Shown here one piece after another: positions 32,443-43,730 of a DNA stretch of 64,000 nucleotides. Position numbers and translations under genes: made by a program. Source of the DNA: Isoetes taiwanensis (taxonomy: Eukaryota > Streptophyta > Lycopodiopsida > Isoetales > Isoetaceae); assembly GCA_021234155.1 (NCBI GenBank), contig JAJEKV010000044.1:11696876-11760875 (forward strand). Reading direction: 5' to 3'. The notes below the pieces were generated by a model. It was not told the origin of the DNA. It saw only the letters and a list, made by a program, of their open reading frames with translations, and made no database searches. Each line of letters begins with the position of its first letter. Positions within the stretch are counted from its first letter, which is position 1.

Positions 32443-33403
32443 GGATAAACTAGCAGTATGACATATTCAACAAAAATTGGACTTATTCAGATTTAATAGA
32501 TAGCACTTTAAGGATGCCATTATAAGAATTTATGTATTGTTTAATTCTTCTTGATTGTTATAATTTTTCTAAGTTTTTATTATATAAGTTTATCTTTAGA
32601 TTAAAATTATAATGGTTGTCAAAGAATAAAATTACTTATCAAACTAATTTTCACTTGAATCTATTTAGAATTAGACATTTCAAAAATATAAAATTTCAAT
32701 TTTCAGTAACTTAACAAATTTAAAATTTGCCAATCATGATAATTTTTAAATGAAATCTGATGGTTTAATAAGTGATTGACTTAAAATTCATATGAGAATT
32801 TCACAATTGACAAACTTTTACACTTTTTGTTGATGCTATATGACTATGAAGGAATAGAGAAAGACAACCAGTGTGAAGCGCTCAGATCCTAGTGAAGAAC
32901 TACCTACAATGAGGCGTGACTATGGCTAATATACAGTGCCATGTCAGCAACAAGGGATGACTCAGCATGCACAGTCATCATCATACTCTAACACTTTTAA
33001 GAATACTTTAGGAAAAGTTTTAGGTTGAAATTAATTAAATGATAAAGTTAATGTTTTAATAATAACTATTGAAGAATTTATTATTGATGAAATAAAATAT
33101 AATCAATAATAAGCTATTTAATTTTTTAAAACATAAGCGTAATTAGTTAATTAATTTCAATCTAAAAGATTCTTCTTTGAATATTTAACATTTTAATCAT
33201 ACAGAATTTATCTTAGATAAAAATTTAATTCTAAATAGAGTAAAGCGATATACTTTAGTAGCCATCATACTTTTGATCTAAAGATAAATTGAACGAATTT
33301 TTGAAATGAATAAGAGTTGAAAATACTTATAATCTTATCATGGCATCCTTGAAGTATATCTATTAAATTTGAATAAGTCCAAATTTTGTTAAATATATCA
33401 TAG
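32443..33403. mobile_element. Element with long imperfect inverted arms, about 0.95 kb
   Basis: The left arm (about 32457-32670: TTGGACTTATTCAGATTTAA, AAGGATGCCATTATAAGA, TTTATCTTTAGATTAAAA, TCTATTTAGAATTA) is matched in reverse complement by the right arm (about 33395-33225) in the same order. A second inner inverted pair (TTAGGTTGAAATTAATTAA / TTAATTAATTTCAATCTAA) lies at about 33020 and 33150. ATTCAATA occurs at 32435-32442 and 33404-33411, a candidate 8-bp target duplication. The interior has no coding frame, so this is a non-autonomous DNA element of hAT, MULE or foldback type. Confidence 0.75.
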
Positions 33404-33411
33404 ATTCAATA

Positions 33412-34611
33412 TTTTCACTGGCAATCTCCCCCACGCTTTCAGTTATGAAGCTTATTTAGTAGGTCGTTCATTTACTTTTTATCGTAATTTGGTTGAATCG
33501 ACCTGCATCAAGGCCTTTTCGACCAGTTCCGCTTAAGGCTGTTATACTGTTATAGCTGCCAGATTTTAGGTCATAAACTGTTTAACAATTCGCTTTAACA
33601 TTCCACGTTTTAGTTTTTATTAGTGTCTTTTAAATATAACAATAGTTTAATTTAAGTTTAAAATAACTCTTAAACTTACCATAAGATTGAATATCTAACA
33701 AATGCTTAATACACTTGCTCAAATCTTTAGAAGGTTAAGTTATTTATTTAGCTAAGGCTGTGACTTATAGACTTTAATTGCACTAACTAGAGCCTCTATG
33801 TGTGTGTTTATCTCTACAAATCTTTTGAGCCACACCCTCGAGCTTGTGCCATAACAATTCCTTCCTTGCCCAAGGCTGATCGTCCTCGATCATGTACCTT
33901 GCTGTAATATCATATTTCCCAAAGCTAGTTGCCAAATTATCTGCTTTGCTAAAATAACCACCTTTTCTAGTCACCTGACTATCTACTTTGAAAGGATTTT
34001 TCTAGGCCAGTAAACTTATCCTCTGCCTAAAAGATTTTAAGGATCTGGCTTCTATAATGCAGTCACAGTTACCCCTTACTTTTAACACTAGACCTGTCTC
34101 ATGATGGACCATTAAAGGGCATTTTGAAGGTTCACAAAAAAAATCATATAAAATCAAGAACACAAAAACCAGGCAAACCCTTTCTAGGAGTTCATATATG
34201 GCAGTCATGCTTCACATGAAAAATACACAAAAAAGTATCAGCTCCCATTCTTGTGAGTTATGCTCTAGCAAACCCAAGGGGGTCAAGTACCAAAAGCTTC
34301 ATGTTCAAACAAAGTAAAACTGTCTTAATGAAAAAAAAAAAATTTGAATTTTTTTTGTTATAATGTTATTTTTCTACACGAGATATAAAGCAAAATACGA
34401 AAAAGCCACATCTCAATTCGAAGCCTATAAAGGAAGATAGAGCAATTCAAACATGACAAGGTCAAAACTGTTCTCTGCCTTCTGAGAACTAGTACTGGTT
34501 CCTAGAAAGTAGTTGTGATATAAAAACAACAACTTTCAGAAGGAGACCAATTTTAAGTTCAAATTTGGTACGAGGTCCTCCATTCTAGAAAAATGTTGTT
34601 GAGTTAGGGCA
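33412..34611. other. Intergenic, no gene seen
   Basis: No supported gene. The short minus frames at 33783-34208 lack motifs. Confidence 0.45.
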
Positions 34612-35690
34612 CCGGGAAAAGGGTAAGAAAGTAAGGTGGGAAAAGGAGAAAGTTAAAGGAAAATAAGAAAAGGTGGGAAGAAGGGGACAAACAAAGCGCA
34701 TGGGAAAAGTGAAATGGAAAGGAAAAAGAAAGAGAGAGGGAGGAAAGGGCAAAAGAGAATCTGGAAAAAGGGCACGAGGAAAAGGGGAAAAGGGAAAGGA
34801 AAAAAATGGGAAGAGAGAAAGGATGAAGAAAGAGGAAAAGGGAAGCAAAAAGAGCATCTAGAAAAAGGGAGAGGAAAAAGATGGAAAAAAAGGAGGAAAA
34901 GGGTGGTGGAAAAGTAGAAGAGGCAAAGGGTAAGGAACAAGGAATAGAAAAAAGAGGAAGGGGAAAAGGGCATGGGACAAAAAGGGAGGAAGAAAAAGGG
35001 TGAGTAAAGGGAAAAAGAAAGGGAAAAAGAGCATGGGAAAAGGGAAAAGTAACAAGAAAAAAATAGGAAAGGAGAAATTGGAAAGGCAAAAAAGGGGAGG
35101 AAGATGGGGAAAGAAGGAAAAGAGGCACATAAAAAAGTTGAGAGAAAAGGGAATAGAAAGAGGCATATGAAAAAGGGAAAAGGGAAAAGGGAAAGAGAGA
35201 ATGAAAAGGAAGGAAGGAAAGGAAAGGGAAAAAGGGCACGGAAAAAGCGAAAAGGGTGGGGAAAAGGATGAAAGGGAATGTAAAGTTGAAAGGACAAGGA
35301 AGCAGAAAAGGGAATGTAAAATTGAAAAAGGCAATTTGGAAAAGGGGAGGGAAATGGGAAAAGAGATGGAAAAAGGGCACGTGATCAAGAGGAAAAGGGT
35401 GGGAAAGGAAGAAAAAGGGCACATAAAAAGGTGAGCAAAAGAGAACGAAAAAAATGCATGGGAACGGGAAAGAGAAAAAGAATAGGAAAAGGAAAAGGAA
35501 GGGAAAAAATAAAGGGAAAAATAGAAAGAGCTGGGGAAAGATAAAAAAGAAAGGAAAAAAGCCCATCAGGAAAAAAAAAAAAAAAAAAAAAAAAGGAAAA
35601 AGGGAAGGGAAGGGAAAGGGAAGTTAAAGGGAGGGACAAGGGGATTAAAAAAAGAAAAAAAGAGAGAATGAAAAAATGGTAGAATGAATA
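34612..35690. repeat. Polypurine tract, about 1.1 kb
   Basis: The plus strand is almost entirely A and G, with irregular GGGAAAAGG/GGAAAAAGG units and occasional CAT or CACG. It ends near a run of about 24 A at 35571-35594. The pyrimidine-rich complement gives long Phe/Pro/Ser/Leu-only frames (up to 320 codons), which are artefacts of composition. Confidence 0.9.
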
Positions 35691-35720
35691 GGTTTTTGTC
35701 CGCACAAATTCCTAATTTAT

Positions 35721-35748
35721 GCCCAGCAACGCTGGGCACCATTACTAG
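35721..35748 (+). mobile_element. Helitron-like 3' terminus (plus orientation)
   Basis: The hairpin GCCCAGC-AAC-GCTGGGC (35721-35737) is followed by ACCATTA and CTAG (35745-35748), then T. This is the plant Helitron 3'-end layout. The body would lie to the left, so the polypurine tract would be inside or next to it. The 5' TC end was not found. Confidence 0.65.
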
Positions 35749-35801
35749 TTGCTATATATGAGTCTAGGTTATCCTCCAAAAAATCACATTATAAAAGTTT
35801 A

Positions 35802-35831
35802 CTAGTAAACGGGTGCCCGGCGTTGCCGGGC
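35802..35831 (-). mobile_element. Helitron-like 3' terminus (minus orientation)
   Basis: On the minus strand the hairpin GCCCGGC-AAC-GCCGGGC (35831-35815) leads through ACCCGTTTA to CTAG (35805-35802) and then T. The body would lie to the right. It faces the plus-strand terminus at 35748 across about 54 bases. A degenerate copy of the same end (AGTAAACGGGTGCACGACAT) occurs at about 36018. Confidence 0.65.
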
Positions 35832-38800
35832 TAATGTCCTTGGCTTGTGTTTTTACTTTGCATTTAACGTCCACATGTCTGCAACTTCTAAGAACATCAC
35901 AGGTTGATGCTTGCAAGAATGGACATGATTTGCTTATGTAAATATTTTTGTTGTCGAAATGTGTAGTGGCAGTATCATCAATGTATTAACTTTGTGATTA
36001 AAGGATGGATTCTAAATAGTAAACGGGTGCACGACATTGTCTCATAAATAGGGGCATCTTCAATCTTAAATGTAAGAACTACTTGCCTTTGCCTTACCCT
36101 GTTCAATTTGCGATAGCTTTATGCCCTAAACAAACATGCATTTGCAGTGACACATGCCACACCCTTTTGTGGAATTACAATTGTGAAAGGAGAACGACTA
36201 AGTCATTGCATTAAACCAAATTTGTTTTTATTGTTAGCATTATTTACTCAAGACTATAATAAATCATGAAATGAATTGACTTGATATATTACGCGCCATG
36301 TAGGATAACATGACTTTAACATGTATTAACTTTTTTTTTAGCTAGAAAGTTCATTACGTATTGCCCCATTACCTCTATCTCTATTGAGCTCATCACTCTA
36401 GGTATATTTCATGCTCATCAAAATGCCATTATCCACAATGGGCCTAATCTTTCAAAACTATACTAACAGAGTGACAAAATTGCAACAAATGCAAAAAGGC
36501 TAGCTAAAAATATGACATGAAACCTCTTACTGTCTTGTCTTCACTCATTCAAGTGGCATGACTGTGAAGCACGTTCAAAAAAAAATTTAAATTTATCTTG
36601 AAAAGAATTGCTTGTGCACGTTTGGAAAAAAATTAAATTGATCTTGAAAAGAATTGCTTGTTTGCATGTGCATATGATTTTACATGGTAAGTGGTACGTT
36701 AATAGGAACAAAACAAAGCCTTGTAAAGAAGAGACACTTTATACTCCACCTTGATAGGTCTGCGCTTGGTGAAATCAGCTTTCAAAGCTTTTTCTACTTC
36801 CCTCTTTCCATTTTCCTTGTCCTCTTAATTTTTTCCAACCTACTCAACTCCAATTTCAAAGGTTAAACATAAAAAATGTTGCGCATGTCCCTAGGTTGCA
36901 GGATAAACTTCTTTCAGATCACAATTTGATAAGGTCACACTGTTAACCTCTCCGAAAGCAAAACATTCTTGACTGGGCTATGGAATCTCTTCTTTGGTTT
37001 AGTCAATAGTTTGAGCAAGGTATTTTTTCAGAAACAAACTTGGACCTTTTCTCCCTTTCCATTGCCAAGACAACATGAAAGCTTTGTTAGGTCCATGAAA
37101 ATTGTAAAATTAAAACATAATCTGCTAAAAGAGATTGATAATCTTAGCAAAAAACCATGCTGCTGCAAGCACAATTGTGCTGCTAGAGCCAATTCCTAGT
37201 GCCTGAAGCTCGACAATATTTTTCAGCAATAGTCTATCTGTGTCCACAAATAGTACATTGCCATACACAACAGCTTATTACATTAAGCATAACATTCCAG
37301 CCTTATGAACACCTTAAAATCCTTGAAGATTTACCCTTCGAGAATAACAACATTGCTTGTGAGCAGCCACAGCCTACAACAAATCATGCAAATCTCAACT
37401 CATAGATATTACACATAAAGCAGAATCAACTTCGAAGCCTGAAATATTTTATACCTACAATAGCGAGCAGATCCTTTGAAATGCACACCATCAAAATATC
37501 TGCATAAAACATCCTACAAATTTAAATATTGTTTTATGGGCAACAAAAGCTTCTTAATGATCACGTCAGAAAAATGTCATTAAACAAAGAAGAAGATAGA
37601 TGGACATAATAGAAGCGAGATGGCAAAAAAAAAACCATGATGGTGCAACAACAAACTGGGGGCATGAAACATTTCAAAAGCTGATGGTCCTTGCAACAAA
37701 ATGATGCTGAAAATGATGGTGGTCAATACAACTTATATAGATTTCCAAATCGATGCCATTCAAGCAATCAGAAAATATATGATCATGTAAAAAATGAGCA
37801 GGAGAGCCAGAAGCTTTGACTCTAGCTAGAAAAACCTGCGAACTTTAATGCAACACTGCTGATAGGAAGCTTGGGTAGCCAGATATTTTAGTAAGCTTTT
37901 GTTGATAATGGTTTCAGAGGAATTCACCACAAACAACGGATTAGGATGCAAGCAACCAATAAGAAATAATAATCTACCTGAGACTAAGACCCAATAAAGC
38001 CAACTGATTTGCTGAAGGCAAACAAAAATCTTCGAATTTCATATTGCTATGATGCTGATGCTGCTGTTAAAACATGATGTCCTGGATTAAGAAAATAAAA
38101 AACATAAGAGAAGGGGATGAAAAAAGGAAAATGAAAAAAGCTTCAAGAGAGGCATTCCAAAGATAACCTCGATCTCCTCCTTCTGAAGCTAATAATCCTG
38201 AAGAATGGATCTTGAGGCTGTGACGGAACCATAAGGAAAAGCAGCATGCATTATGTAAACTGGAAAAAGCAGAATATGGAAGATAGCCGGGTTGTGCATG
38301 CCATATATTTCCAGTTTACGTGTAGATGCCAGATTAACCTGAGCAATGAAAGCAGAGCCAAAAATTCCAAAAGCCAGGAAGAAGCATAAGAACAGAGCTA
38401 GTTTAGAAGCCCTATATTTAAAAACCTGCATCAAGATTAAAATGAAATGAAAGGTTCAGTGTATAGAATAGCTGGAGGATCGAATAGAATAGAATAGAGA
38501 ACGTACAATAATCCTGCTAATACTTGCCAAAATAAGACGAAATGAAGCCGGAATAAAAATATGAAACAGAGGAGAATAATATAAATAAGAGTGGATTGAT
38601 GCTTATACGAAGACAGACACCACTTTGTCTGTTACTACCTCCAAAATCAGCTCCCAGAGATTAAAGAAAAAAATCGACTATTTGTCTGTAAAATCCTCTG
38701 TTAAAAATGGATACGAAAATATTTTGGAGAGGCAGATGGTTCGATATCCCTAAACCCAGAACCAACCCGTAAAATTAAGAAAATGTGCTTCAAAAATCCT

Positions 38801-39433
38801 TATTTAAAAATGGGCACGAAATTTGAAGCTGCAGAGGGATGCGAATCCCTATACCCAGAAGCAAATCCTATGCAAGAGCTGGGTTGATCTTGCAAGCTTC
38901 CTCCCTTTTTTGCTGTTGAAACAAAGCGGCAATAGAAGAGAAACCGGCAAGGATTTGAAGACCTGGCAAGGATTAATCGTTATAAAAACGTTAGTAATAG
39001 CAAAAAGTTAGAGGCAGGTAGAAATAGAATAGAATGCAAAACACCAGTATCTCAGCTTACCTTGCAGATTAACCAGGGCAATTTGAACTGGCTTGCTTAG
39101 AAAAAGGTCCGCCTGAAACGAAATGGATGCATCAGAAATGAATTGCAGCTTAGGAATTATCAAAGATTTTACCTCGTGAAAGAGAGAATCCAGGAAGTAC
39201 CCTGAGAAGATAAGAAACCCTAGATTCGTAGACGCACCTTTGTTGCAGAGGCATCCGTGCCTGTCATTCAAAAGACCCTTTCTTTCGCGGATTTTTTGCC
39301 ATTTAAGACTGGGTATAACATGTCAGTGTCCGACATTTACTTTCAGTCTCTTATTTTGCACCTGCACCCTGAAGGACAGAGTTATGCTTTACAATTTTTC
39401 TATAACCCCAGCAAGCATAGCATCAGTTCCCAT
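35832..39433. other. AT-rich stretch, partly possible Helitron body; no gene
   Basis: No supported gene. The short plus frames at 36684-37405 lack motifs. Diverged tandem copies of about 107 bp (AAAAATGGATACGAAA.. and AAAAATGGGCACGAAA.., each followed by ATCCCTA.ACCCAGAA) lie at about 38704-38868. Short minus-strand pentamer runs (GAATAGAATAGAATAG at about 38482, GAAATAGAATAGAATG at about 39021) may be relics of the LINE tail in the opposite orientation. Confidence 0.45.
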
Positions 39434-39985
39434 GCGATGGTTCTAAGTACGCCCGATTTGGGTTGGCCTCCCGCGGAAACCCTTCCGGGTTTTAATGGAA
39501 ACCCTTCCGGGTTTTAATGGAAACCCTTCCGGCTTTCCATGGAAAAACCCTTCAGGTTTTAGTGGAAACCCTTCCGGGTTTTCAATAAAACCGGAATGGG
39601 TTCCCTTCCTCGTTTTTCCGTGAAAAAAACCCTAAGGGTTTCCACTAAAACCCCGGAAGGGTTTCCATGGAAAAGCGGAAGGGTTTCCATATTGAAAAGC
39701 CGGAAGGGTTTCCCATGGAAAGCCGAAGGGTTTCCACAAAATTATTTTTTTAAATATTTACACACGTGAGCCTTTATGGCTCATGCCTTTCCACCTGGGC
39801 GCTCGACATTAAGAGCGCCGTCCATCGAAAGACGCGCCACTCAAAAATTTGATCAAAATTCAAATTTTGAGTGGAAACCTTCCCATTTTCCTTGCATGAT
39901 GGAAATTGGGAAGGGTTTCCACAGAGGAAGGGTTTCCACAGGATGAGGAAAACAGTTAGGTTTCCACATGAGAAGGAAAAAATAG
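39434..39985. repeat. Foldback element B built on GGAAACCCTTCC
   Basis: Starts GCGATGGTTCTAAGTACGCC, then GATTTGGGTTGGCCTCCC as in copy A. Four GGAAACCC-form cores (about 39475-39575) are followed, after a centre near 39590-39640, by several GGAAGGGTTTCC cores (about 39655-39735). The shared CACGTGAGCCTTTATGG segment follows at about 39763, then a further inverted pair near 39870-39940. It is longer than copy A and more diverged at its right end, where GGTTTCCACA is reiterated. Confidence 0.85.
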
Positions 39986-39989
39986 GTTA

Positions 39990-42900
39990 GGTTTCCACAT
40001 GCGGTTAGAAACTTCGATAGTGCGTGACGTGCGGTGAACTAGAAAACTAACTTCTCGAACTTGACTCTGCATTCGCTTTCTTCCTTAACCTTGTCAAGGG
40101 AATTATGAGCGTAGTTTTGATTTGAATTTTGGTCTGATCTTCCTTCGGAGAAGCAATGCCCTCAAGCATTGATTTTGGAGAAGCCCAATTTTTTGAATAT
40201 CGTCGATTTTCTCAAGGATCCGGCTTCTTCATTTTCTGATGACAGCCGGTTTTAGCAAATATCGGCGATACTAGGTATATGCCAACATATACTTGAATAT
40301 GCCCACATACCCACATAAACGAGGGTTTGCCCCCTAGGGCAACCCAAAAATTCTTGACTTGAAAGCATATGGAAAGTCTAGATTGCCAATTGTTTTTATG
40401 GTCTTGAATGTCTAATGAAGAAAAAAGAGTCTCTACCAAAATTAAAGATCACTTAGCATCATGTGAAATTACTCTCACTCAGTGAAGTGTGAAAGCTCAT
40501 TGTTGCAACGAAAATATAAAATCTCAACAATTATATTGAAGCCGAGCAAACTAAAAATAGTGTACTTGAAAACTCAACAATTATATTGAAGCCGAGCAAA
40601 CTAAAATAGTGTACTTGAAAACTCAAAAGTAGCACATGCAAATTGACTCCGTTGACCTTTTGAAGCCACACTAATAGCCACACTAATATCCCATCAGCAA
40701 ATTTGAGAATCGTCTGATCCACTTAAGAGGTGGCCCCTCTTTGAAAGGGCTCAAAGAAAGACCATAACCCTCATTCTTATGGCGCATTGTTGTGAAACTA
40801 ATAGTGCATAAATGCTAAAATGTATCGATTATCTTTAACATGCTACAATGTTCTTTCAAATTTATTGAATCTCTTCATATATCCCGAGCATGGCAAACAT
40901 GGTTATTTCCTCACCGCCTTACCTTTTGTCAAACTCATTGAACTTGCATGCATCCAAGATCTTGGCGAGAATATAATCCCTTGATTGAGAGGCAGCGCAG
41001 AGCAAAAAAAACATCAATTTTAAAAGTACAATAATCTTGCGTTTATTTTTCATCACAATCTCAAGACATTCATGAAATGGGCATGTAAATGCCTTGTCTC
41101 GATGGAAAAACCATTTAAAAAATACTAACAATGGCATTTAAAAAGACAAATAGCTACGCAAAACATCATGATATGCACCCGTTAAAATTTATAGGACTTT
41201 GCATTGCGTGTTTCGATCATCACTAAACCTAAAAGGTGTCTGCGAGTAATCCGTCTCCATAGCCTCTAGAAAAATAGATGGATCTCTGTCCTTTCTAAAG
41301 TAGCATGTGCATCACAAACACAACTTTAAGCTTTAGTTATATCCTTCCTCAAATCAAGCTTTAGCGATTCAAAGTTCCTCAAAATTCTATTAAAGATATG
41401 TACTTACCTCCCAAACTTTATCAGAAAAATGGAATGTTTGCACGTTCGCTGTAGAAAAACCCATTTAACAATAGCAACGTTTGAAACTACTCTAACCCCA
41501 TTATTGCTATTGCAGTCATCTACACAGAATTTTGCCAGAATTTCAATGACAGTTAATTGAAGTGAGTGGTCTGGTGCAATTTTAAAAAGAAGCAACCACA
41601 GTCAAAACAAAGAACAAGGCAAACTATGGCCCTAAGCACAAACTAGCCCATCAGCCTTCCAAAGCTAACTAGCATCTATCTCTCAATGCGACTAGCATCT
41701 ATCTCCTGAATGCTAGCTTCCCATCAAGTATAACCTAACACAAGCTACAATCGTTTCTCACACCTGTGGTTAACAAATGAATGAAACTTGGCAGAAAGTC
41801 TGTGCAGGTCAAATAGGAAAGATGTTTTATCCACTCCGGCGGTTGCAACCACAAAAAATCATTGAAAGGATTTAAGGATTTAATGACCAAAGAAATGAGA
41901 TTAACAAGCCAGAAAACATGCCTGGATAAAGGATACCGCTGGTAACATGACATCATACCTCAGATATGTGTGCAATGACATGCAAAAGCTTTTCACAGTA
42001 CTGCATGTCCTCAAGTTTCAGATGACTAGATTGCCATCATTTCCAACTGATCCAAAAGGCCAAATGAGCCATCATCTCCAACTGATCCAAAAGGCCAAAT
42101 GATTCTCCTGCCTTAAATGTACTAGCTAACTTGCATTTATTTGTAATTTTGAGTACAGAATAGAATGGGCGGAAAAATCCAATCACAGATTAAGCAGCCA
42201 ACATAGGCTGTTGAGGAGGGAAGAACAGCGACCTGAAAGCAGCAGATTTGTCGCAAACAGGGATATCCACAAAATTAGTAACAGGATAACTAGCAGAAAG
42301 GAGCCCAACATGGAACACCAGATTGTTACCCTGCAGCTATACATTATCTATATTCCACCAAACCAACAAAACCTTAACTGTAATGCCTGAGAGCTGCGTA
42401 AGAGCCCCATAAGATGCATATCCTTTGATAGTAGTACCATAAGAAACAGTCTGTGATAAGAACTGACTTCTCTGGAGAAGACAGAAATTCCCAGAAACCC
42501 CAAACCAGCCTATCCACAGGAGCAAGAAGAATGATCGATTCCAAGCCTGGGCAACACGATGGATCCATAGCCACGATGCTCCACAGTCACACATCATGCA
42601 TAATAAAGAAATTTAGGCATCTAGAGCTTCGTCTTTTCAATAAACAGGGGGTACACTTAGATCAAACTGAGCAGAGCTTAGCCATCGCCCGGAATACAGT
42701 GCATCCTTCTAACTGTGCTCTCTAGTCTGCGATATTAACTGGAAAAGGAAAAGAGAAGTGTTAGATTATGCAAAGAATGAAAGATTCAAGAAATTTGAAG
42801 ATCCTTGATTCTCTTAAATTGGCCGCTTACATTTTGGGCAAGGCTTTCGTTTTGCAAGTAACCTGTCATACCATAAAATAAATTATATTCACCTCCGCAA

Positions 42901-43560
42901 GATTGAAACATACAGAACAAAAAAGAAAGTAATGTTACTTGAGATCAAACTGAAATGCTTGAAAACCTCGGATACAATGCTGCAGCCATAAAACTCTGCT
43001 TTTGGACCAACGCGGATCACGGCTTAGGGCTTGGGCTTGCGACTCAAAGACCCCATTGGTTGTTACAGCAAAAAAATTCCCAGCGGCCATGCATTCCAGA
43101 GCCATAAAAAACCCACTTCGAACTGCAAGACCATGGCAATGGCATCGATCTTGGTCTATGAATGCAGATCTTGCATTATAGATATAGGAAAAAGTAAATC
43201 TAAGTTTATAGCACAAAAAATGGCAACTATTTGATATAGACGTCCATTTTTTATTGGAAAAATAACTGGAGTTTCTCCAAATCAGCTCCAAATCACCATT
43301 TTTGGATTCAAACTTCAGTTTTTGGAATCAAACTTCAGTGTGGAAAATCGATATCATGCCGGCATGACTGCCAACAAATAATACAGACGGCCATACTAGC
43401 AGAAAGAAATCGTGGGCAGAAAGCTTGGCTATGGCTTTTAATCTGAAGTTTCTCCAGGCGGCACCGGAGAGGTAGCCGTAGGAAAAAAAAAAATCTTCTG
43501 AAAAAGCTTCCTCAAAAATAGCGGTGTTGAGAATTTAATTCTATCATTAATGAATGACGG
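39990..43560. other. Intergenic, no gene seen
   Basis: There is no supported gene. It includes a 50-bp tandem duplication at 40523-40621, a 35-bp duplication at about 42033-42103 (CCAACTGATCCAAAAGGCCA repeated) and mixed frames on both strands around 42340-42730 without motifs. Confidence 0.5.
40523..40621. repeat. 50-bp tandem duplication
   Basis: CTCAACAATTATATTGAAGC and the following 30 bases occur at 40523-40572 and again at 40573-40621. One A is deleted in the second copy and the rest is identical, which suggests a recent event. Confidence 0.9.
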
Positions 43561-43730
43561 ATATCTTCCCCCAAAAAAATTCTATTTTTAGTGGAAACCC
43601 TTCCGGGGTTCTAATATGGAAACCCTTCCGGGGTTCAATGGAAATCCGGAAGGGTTTCCACTTAAAACCCCGGAAGGGTTTCCATTAATTTATTTAATAA
43701 CCCCAATCGGGGGGAGATAGTGTGAGCGGT
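43561..43730. repeat. Foldback element D (small GGAAACCCTTCC type)
   Basis: Ends TATCTTCCCCC (left) and GGGGGGAGATA (right) are near-perfect inverted termini. Inside, two GGAAACCCTTCCGGGGTT units (about 43593 and 43619) oppose GGAAGGGTTTCC at about 43649 and 43673. It has the same layout as copy C at 21.3 kb and more complete termini. Confidence 0.85.

Noticed and set aside
34604-35566. 320-codon minus-strand frame made almost only of Phe, Pro, Leu and Ser, plus overlapping 214- and 188-codon frames
   Set aside because: It is the complement of a polypurine tract, which contains few stop codons. Composition explains the openness and no domain is visible.
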